DNA of 64,000 nucleotides, taken from the NCBI RefSeq assembly GCF_000801105.2, contig NC_079514.1:11780001-11844000 (forward strand), written 5' to 3'. Made by a program: the position numbers and the translations under genes. Source of the stretch: Raphanus sativus. Taxonomy: Eukaryota > Streptophyta > Magnoliopsida > Brassicales > Brassicaceae. Positions 57,656 through 64,000 of this stretch are shown in pieces (position 1 is the stretch's first letter; every line of letters begins with the position of its first letter). Under the pieces are notes generated by a model. It saw only the letters and a list, made by a program, of their open reading frames with translations, had not been told where the DNA came from and did no database searches.

Positions 57656-58299
57656 GGTGCTGACTGGTTTTCCCGCTACCACCCGCAAACGCAGCTTTTG
57701 CGGTTTATAGCGGTTGTTGGCGTTTCAAAACAATCACAGAAAACGCTACAAATCGCTTCAAACCGCTCCGAATCTCTTAAAATCAAAAGCTGGTTCCAGC
57801 TAGCGTTTGCGGTTGCGGGCGGTTGCAGGAAGGTAATTTTTTTTTCTTTAAAAACAGAATAAATAAAAATAATACTAAAATATCCAATAAAAGTTTTCAA
57901 TTGAAATAATATAAATTGTAAAATGTATTCATATTATATTTCAATTTATATTATAAAAATTCAAAACTAAAATATTTTCTATAAATTTTTAAAATTGAAT
58001 AATATGATTTTATAAATATAAATTTTATATTTATCATATTATTATGATTTTTAATATTTTTATAATTACATAAAATGTAAATATTGTTGTGTGTATATGT
58101 GTGTGTGTGTGCATATATTCAAAAAAAAAAAAAACAGATGTTGTGTTTGGTAGTTTATCAGTCATAAGAGTCCCGCAAACGCAACAATTTCTAACAGCTG
58201 TACCAGTCGTACAAATCTCTAGAAAATGCTTAAAACCGCAACCACCCGCATCCGCAAACTCCCGCAATCGCAACCGCTGCGGTTACACCGGTCAGGCCC
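57656..58299. mobile_element. PIF/Harbinger-type MITE
   Basis: The left end GGTGCTGACTGGTTTTCCCGC and the inverted right end GGGCCTGACCGGTGTAACCGC match imperfectly. TAA flanks both sides (57653-57655 and 58300-58302). Both subterminal regions are rich in cccgcaaacgc/gcggttgcgg repeats; the centre is AT-rich. Noncoding, 644 bp. Confidence 0.78.
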
Positions 58300-58402
58300 T
58301 AATTGAATATACTATAATGGATACACAAACTTTTTATTTAATAAGATTCTCAGTAGTCGCTGTCAAACAAAAAAAAGATTCTCGATAGTCAGTGATGACT
58401 AA

Positions 58403-58654
58403 GAGCATCTCCAATGTAAAACTCTATTTTTTCTTTTAAAATGGAGTAAAAGTGAATATGGAGTAAAATTGCTCCAACCCTACTCCATTTTTCACTCCAT
58501 AATGGAGTCATGAACAAACAAAAAATAGATTACTTCATTTATGGAGTAAACTTCAAAATGGAGTGAGATATGGAGTTGGGTTGGAGCATATGTTACTCCA
58601 TATTCACTTTTACTCTATTTTGGAGTAAAAAATAGAGTTGGGTTGGAGATGCCC
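58403..58654. mobile_element. MITE with long inverted repeats (TAA target duplication)
   Basis: The left end GAGCATCTCCAATGTAAAAC and the right end ...TTGGGTTGGAGATGCCC are part of inverted arms of about 60 bp (for example gtaaaagtgaatatggagtaa and ttactccatattcacttttac). TAA lies on both sides (58400-58402, 58655-58657). The sequence can fold into a long hairpin. Confidence 0.88.
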
Positions 58655-59758
58655 TAATGGTAATCCATATGGATTGATTCTAGCCTTCAAGTCATGTGTA
58701 AATATTAGCATTCTTCATTATTCAATTGTCAATTGTGTACTGTCACATTTTACTTTTCATTCAGTCTTTCTTTTTGTTAAAACTCATCCGGCTTTTAATT
58801 CTTTGTCATACTAAAGTTTATTCAAAATTTTCTAATTTTTAGTGGATTTTGTGTTCATAAATGGCATTTCAGTTGATTTTATTTGTTTATATGGATAATA
58901 TGTTGACAAAAACATCAAATACTATTAATTAATAAACAATTAGCGTTAAATAAAAAATTAAAAACGGTAGAAAATAAGAATGTGTTGACTGAAAGACTAA
59001 AAAGGTCAAAGTTTTTTTAAAGTCATTTTAAACTAATTTGTTGGTAATATTCACAAGTCACCTATATACATGTGTGATTTTTTATTTGGACCAACCTTTC
59101 AAAGTTGTTTAAATTATATTTTGTATAAATATATGAATTGTTTGAATTATTCTAAAACAAATCAAATATATATTCCTATTTTTTCTCCAAAATTATATCT
59201 GAAAAAACTCTTTTCATATCTTTTTATTTACAATATAAATAATTATTTCATTTTTCATTAAAATAAATATTTTAAATATTTAATGAATTTCGTAATTATT
59301 TTAAATAAATGTATCATTTTCACTTATTTTATCAAAAATATTTAATTATTTCTTAATTTATTTTAAAATACAACATATATTTTATTTTAACTAAAGCAAA
59401 CTTTTAAAATATCTAATTAATTTGTAACTATAACTAAACTAATGTACGTTTTAATTAAATTTTTGATATTAATTTAGTATAATAATTTTCAATTGAATTT
59501 CAATCCTTAACTAATAATATTTTCAATTTAAAATTTTGTACATGATTTAAAATATGGTATCACTGAAATTTTTTGTTGATAAATTAAATCATTACATAAC
59601 TATTGTATTTTAAAATATTATATTAAATAATTAGTAATATATTAAATATTACAATTAATCATGAGATAACAAAAAAAATTACAATTAATCATGTAAAAAT
59701 AATTATGTGTGTAAAAATAAAAATAACTAACTGCATAGTTGTGCGGATCAAGATCTAG
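58655..59758. repeat. AT-rich DNA ending in a degenerate Helitron 3' terminus
   Basis: At 59730-59758 a weak hairpin (ctgcatagttgtgcgg) is followed by atcaagatCTAG and T, like a Helitron 3' end. The matching 5' end was not found. The rest is AT-rich and without genes. Confidence 0.5.
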
Positions 59759-60969
59759 TTTTGTTTTAAAACAGTATTTTAATCCGGGACGTCGGATTTA
59801 ACCAATGCGTTTAAACGAACATTCACCTCATGTGATTTATGGTAAGGTTTTCATAGATCCATGTAAGACTATCTTCAATCTATCTATATTATATACCTCT
59901 ATAAAACTATCTCCAATATATTTTTTTATTTTTACTTCTAAAATAGATGAATTTTATAATATATGTGAGATATGCTCTAATGTATTCTTTTATAATAACA
60001 ATCTCTATATATAGACTAAAAATAGAGAAATGTTATTTTTTTCTATAACTAGAGAAAAAATAGTAATCTCTATTATAGAGAAAAAAATAATAGAGGTGAG
60101 ATATGTTTCAATGTATTCTTTTATAATATCGATCTCCAAATATAGACTAAAAATAAAGAAATGTTATTTTTTATCTATAAATAAAGGAAAAAATAGCAAT
60201 CTCTATTATAGAAGAAGAAATAGAGGTAAGTTGAAGCATTTTCATCTTTAAATGCTATTATAGAAGAATGTTATTTTTTCTCTTATATTTAAGAGAAAAA
60301 TAGTATTACTTTATTTATAGAGGCAAATATAATATTTTTCTATTATAGAGGTGGGTTGGAAATGCCATAAAATAGAAGAACTCTATTATAAATGCATACA
60401 TTAGAGCAAATCTATTTCTATAATATAGATTTCCATTTTAGAGGAAAAATATAGAGGTGGTGACTTATAAATGCATACATTAGAGCAGGAGGATTCGAGA
60501 GTCTCATACACCTGATGAGGTATGTATAGAGAATTTTTATAATAGAATAAAGATCGGTTACATAAAATGACTTTTGTTTCATTTGTGTTTGTTAGCTGGA
60601 GCTCAAGGATGGAGATTAAATTGACGCAATGCTGCATCAGGACGGAGGCGGTTACTGTCCATCTTCTGTAATAGTTTGAGTGTTGAGTCTTTGTCGGGAA
60701 TGTATGAGTACATATATTTGCATATGAATAAATAGCTTATAGAGCTATGCATGTAAGAAAGGAATAAGTTCGGTTGCTTATGTAACACGATTTAAATCGA
60801 ATCAAAAGAGTTTCAGAAAACGAAAGGTAATAAAATCAAAAGATGTTTTCTGTATAACGAAAACAATTAAAGAATCTAATTATATTTCAATAGTGCAAAC
60901 ATCCTATATCAAACATCATTGTACCATTCTTGCATCGGCTTCTCACACTAAATACAGAGATCCAACAAT
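59759..60969. repeat. MITE-derived tandem repeats and UBA/PUB gene upstream region
   Basis: A 131-bp unit starting gtgagatatg occurs in tandem at 59965-60095 and 60096-60225. A 22-bp sequence (ttataaatgcatacattaga...) occurs at about 60386 and 60465. Recurrent ctctattatagag motifs suggest decayed MITEs. From about 60500 to 60969 lies the probable promoter of the next gene. Confidence 0.6.
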
Positions 60970-62695
60970 ATGCAGGCGGAAACAGGTAACATTGATAGTT
61001 CTTGTCTGTGTCAATGTCAAACCAGATCATATATTCTATTGTTTTTTGATGTAAATAGAAATGATTCTTGATGTGTTTTGGTTCACCAGAGAGTGATGTA
61101 GTTGAGGTTAACCGTGGGTTGCTTAAGGAGCTTGAAGATATGGGATTCTCAATGGCCAGAGCAGCTTGGGCTCTGCATCATTCTGGTATTGTATAAAAAC
61201 CACTTTTAAACTTATCCCAGGTTCATGTCATGGATCACTTATTATATCTTTCAAATCTTCATGTCCAGGCAACTCTAGCCTTGAAGAAGCTGTGAACTGG
61301 ATCGTAGACCATGAGAATGATTCACAGTTTGACAAAATGCCTGTGGTATGTCTCCATCTTCATCTCTTTTTTTCATTGACTCCATGATCGAGGGGGTGGT
61401 CTTTTGCAGGTGGAGTTTAACATTGAGATTGAGTCTCCAAATCCACGTGACGTTACTGCAGAAACTGCGCAGGCTAGAGCAAATGAACTAAAGTTGGTCA
61501 CATATGTGTATTTTCTTAAGCTTCATCCTCCGCATGGGAACATGACTTTTTATTTATGTATTCCTCAGGGAAAGAGCTCGTGAGCTAAGAGAAGAAGAAG
61601 AAACTAAACGCGAAAGAGAAAGAGAAAAGGTACAAAAGAATATTGATGAAAAGTACATAGAGTGTGAACACGAGAGATACTAACAGCTCTAGGTTACTTA
61701 CTTGCAGGAAAGGATACGTGCTGGAAAAGAGATGATGGAGGCAAAGAGAATCGCTGAAGAAAACGAAAGGAAACGGTATATATATGAGAGAGTGTGTTGA
61801 TTCTCACATTCTCTTCCTTTTGGGATTAAATGAAACAGTGTTTATAACACTGTAAAACAGGAATATAATTATAGCTTTGAGGAAAGCTGAGAAAGATGAG
61901 GAGAAACAAGCAAGGGAGAAGATCATGCAGAAAGTTAATGCAGACAAGGTAAATCTTTCTTTTTTTTTTTTTTTGTTACATTCACATTCAAAACCACTGA
62001 TCTCTATTGTGTGTTAAAGGCTGAGAGAAAGAGCAGGCTTGGATTGCAAACGGAAGCTGGATCTACTTCGACGTCAACTCTAGTTGCTCCACTTGACGCC
62101 GATGTACATATAGCTTCATTCATCCTCCAATGTTTGTTAAGTGTTACCTTTAAACTATGAAGAATGTGATAATATTGTTTTCTCTGAAACTAATAACTAC
62201 AGAGAATACTAATGCCGTCGCCAAGTCCAGCTTCAAAAGCAGAAGAGATGAGAGAATGCTTAAGATCACTAAGACGAAACCACAAAGTAAGAATAAAAGT
62301 TTTATTTATTTTTAAGACAATAAACTTGAAAACAAGATCCATATAGGAAAAAAAGTGAAATCTTGTTGTTACAGGAAGAAGATCAAAGAACGATGAGGAG
62401 GGTATTTGAGACGCTTCTGATGATAGTGAGGAACGCAGCTAAGAATCCAGATGAAGAGAAATACAAGAGGATCCGTGTCACGAACCGGTTGTTCCAGGAG
62501 AGAGTTGGGAGGTTCAGAGAAGGTATGGAGTTCATGGAGCTTTGTGGATTCAAGAGAGAGGAAGGATCAGAGTTTTTGTCTCTGGCGAAACATGACGCGG
62601 ACATGTCGCGGCTTAGAGACGCTGCGTTTCAGTTGCAGTCTGCGGTGACTAATCCTTTCTTCGGTCTTCTCTCCAAAGAAGCAGCTGAAGAGTGA
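60970..62695 (+). CDS. UBA/PUB-domain protein (At5g48690 orthologue)
   Basis: Ten exons: 60970-60985, 61090-61185, 61269-61345, 61410-61492, 61569-61629, 61708-61775, 61861-61948, 62020-62103, 62203-62286 and 62375-62695, giving 325 residues. Exon 1 is only 16 nt. An N-terminal UBA domain (LLKELEDMGFSMARAAWALH, then NSSLEEAVNWIVDHEND) binds ubiquitin. A long charged coiled-coil (ARELREEEETKREREREK) follows. The C-terminal PUB/PUG domain (VFETLLMIVRNAAKNPDEEK, then FMELCGFKREEGSEFLSLAK) is a p97/CDC48-binding fold. The combination suggests an adaptor in ubiquitin-dependent CDC48 pathways; the precise role is unknown. Confidence 0.9.
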
Positions 62696-63455
62696 AGACT
62701 TGTGAACAATATTGAACTCTGTCTTCCATGAATTGTTATGTACCGTTAACAGATTGATAACTTAACTATCATCATCTCTTCCCGCTCTAAAAATCAATAC
62801 TATTAATTTTGAAACATTACCAATTAATTTTAGTTGAGTCCAATAAAAAAATACTAAACCTAAAAATTAAAGCTTATATACGTGTGTATATATATAATTT
62901 GATAATCTAAATCATTAAACAATAAGGCAGTTCCATACCCACTATCCTATTTCTAAGGACTGACGCATATAGTAACTAAAATTTCTCGAAAATATTTTTT
63001 TGTTTTTTGGCCATTTTTAAGTTTTTAACACAAAATAACATTCAAAAAATAAAATGACCAAAATAAACCTTTTTGTTTTAAAAATCTTAATTTTTTGAAA
63101 TTTGAAATTCATATCCAAAACCCACCTCTTAACTCTAAACTTTAAGTTTATATTTGTTAACCCAAATGGTATAAATACATATTTTATCCTTTGATAAAAC
63201 TTCTTTTGATCATTTTTCCTCTTTTAGTGTTATTTTTGTGAAGATAAACTAAAAAACTATTCTAGAGAATTTCTTTTTTTTTTTCCTTGTTCCTTTTTGT
63301 TACCTAATACGTAATTATATAGCTTATATCTAATTTCAAAATCACATTATTATTTAACAAACAAAAATATTCCAGGAACCAAATCTATTATACTAATCTC
63401 AATTTCAAATTTTGTAAATTCTCATAACCACTTAAACTCCTATTATAAAGGTCTA
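62696..63455. other. Intergenic DNA right of the UBA/PUB gene
   Basis: Contains the 3' UTR, a dispersed repeat copy (62979-63274) and AT-rich DNA. No gene. Confidence 0.4.
62979..63274 (-). repeat. Dispersed MITE-like repeat, copy 2
   Basis: Reverse complement of the repeat at 16239-16525. Its ends, aaatttctcgaaaata and the inverted gaaattctctagaata, are imperfect inverted repeats. Confidence 0.62.
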
Positions 63456-63787
63456 CTAGATTATTACCCGTCTTTCAAAAGACGGGTATATTTTTTACTT
63501 TACATTTAAGAAAAGAATAATTTTCATACTTTTTAATCATATTTTTATTTTTTTTGTAAAATATTTATCTTAAATCATTAGTAGAAGATTTTAATAATTG
63601 TATTAAAATAGTTGTATTAAACCTATATCAATAGGTCATTTTCTTATTTTAATATAATATATATTACACAAATATGATTACAAATAAAAATAAAAATATG
63701 ATAAAAATCACAAATATAAAGTTGAATTTATTTTAAAATATATAACAAAAAATATACCCGCCCTTTGAAGAACGGATCAAAATCTAG
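63456..63787. mobile_element. Small inverted-repeat element with Helitron-like 3' termini at both ends
   Basis: The left end (read on the minus strand) has the hairpin CCCGTCTTTTGAAAGACGGG, then taataatCTAG, then T. The right end has CCCGCCCTTTGAAGAACGG, then atcaaaatCTAG (63784-63787), then T. The arms are long imperfect inverted repeats. The element is flanked by A on the left and T on the right. Length 332 bp. Confidence 0.72.
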
Positions 63788-64000
63788 TCTATTCTATTAA
63801 TTCTTCAACATGTCCAATTGATATTAATTAGGTCCAATTATTTTTTTCCCACATAACATACTTAAAAATAAACCAAATATTTTATAACTGCATTCCAACA
63901 AATTATACAACCGTACTTTTATTAATCAACATATATATTTGTAACTTCCATCCCAAAATTTTCGGCACCCATACATATTACAGACCATATTTTTTTTGGA
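63788..64000 (+). mobile_element. Helitron 5' part, running off right edge
   Basis: TCTATTCTATTAATTCTTC... continues with caacatgtccaattgatat, matching the 5' start of the element at 22363 over about 37 bp. The 3' end lies outside the window. Confidence 0.55.

Noticed and set aside
60603..60788. 61-codon minus-strand frame ending DSNRLRPDAALRQF as a possible gene fragment
   Set aside because: Too short and unrecognised; it lies in the probable promoter of the UBA/PUB gene.

Overview
This is a plant nuclear window, almost certainly from Brassica or a close relative such as Raphanus. Genes are intron-rich with GT-AG introns. The intergenic DNA is AT-rich and full of MITEs and Helitrons. A run of genes matches, in order, the Arabidopsis chromosome 5 interval around At5g48690 to At5g48910 (recalled from memory, not searched).

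Left part (1-20.4 kb): first exon of an RPP8-type CC-NBS-LRR resistance gene running off the left edge; a DUF1985 remnant beside tandem repeats; the DYW-class PPR editing factor LPA66; a two-exon cysteine-rich defensin-like gene; the C2H2 zinc finger gene LATE; a 2.9-kb Copia element with almost identical LTRs and an open gag-protease-integrase frame but no reverse transcriptase; then SDI1 (sulphur-deficiency-induced TPR protein).

Middle (20.4-43.7 kb): a cluster of Helitron-type elements; pantothenate synthetase; an intron-containing tRNA-Met gene; a decayed gene of unknown function carrying a hAT MITE; the CDK inhibitor gene KRP3/ICK6; an NPH3-family gene facing cytochrome b5 (CB5-D); and a 3.9-kb Helitron with an RPA1-like remnant that ends 37 bp before the start codon of the next gene.

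Right part (43.7-64 kb): a DUF1995 chloroplast-type gene, ribosomal protein uL13 (RPL13a), a malectin/LRR receptor kinase, a P-class PPR gene, XRI1 (DNA damage and meiosis), a UBA/PUB-domain gene, then MITEs and Helitron ends to the edge.

No operons, CRISPR arrays or bacterial features are present. The genes are individually transcribed housekeeping and regulatory genes. The unusual content lies in the mobile DNA: the RT-less Copia, small elements bounded at both ends by Helitron-like 3' termini, a Helitron-type insertion at the border of another Helitron, and a 36-bp in-frame duplication split by a hAT element. Exon boundaries were placed by eye from splice signals and reading-frame continuity. 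Each multi-exon model given as intact keeps one open frame.
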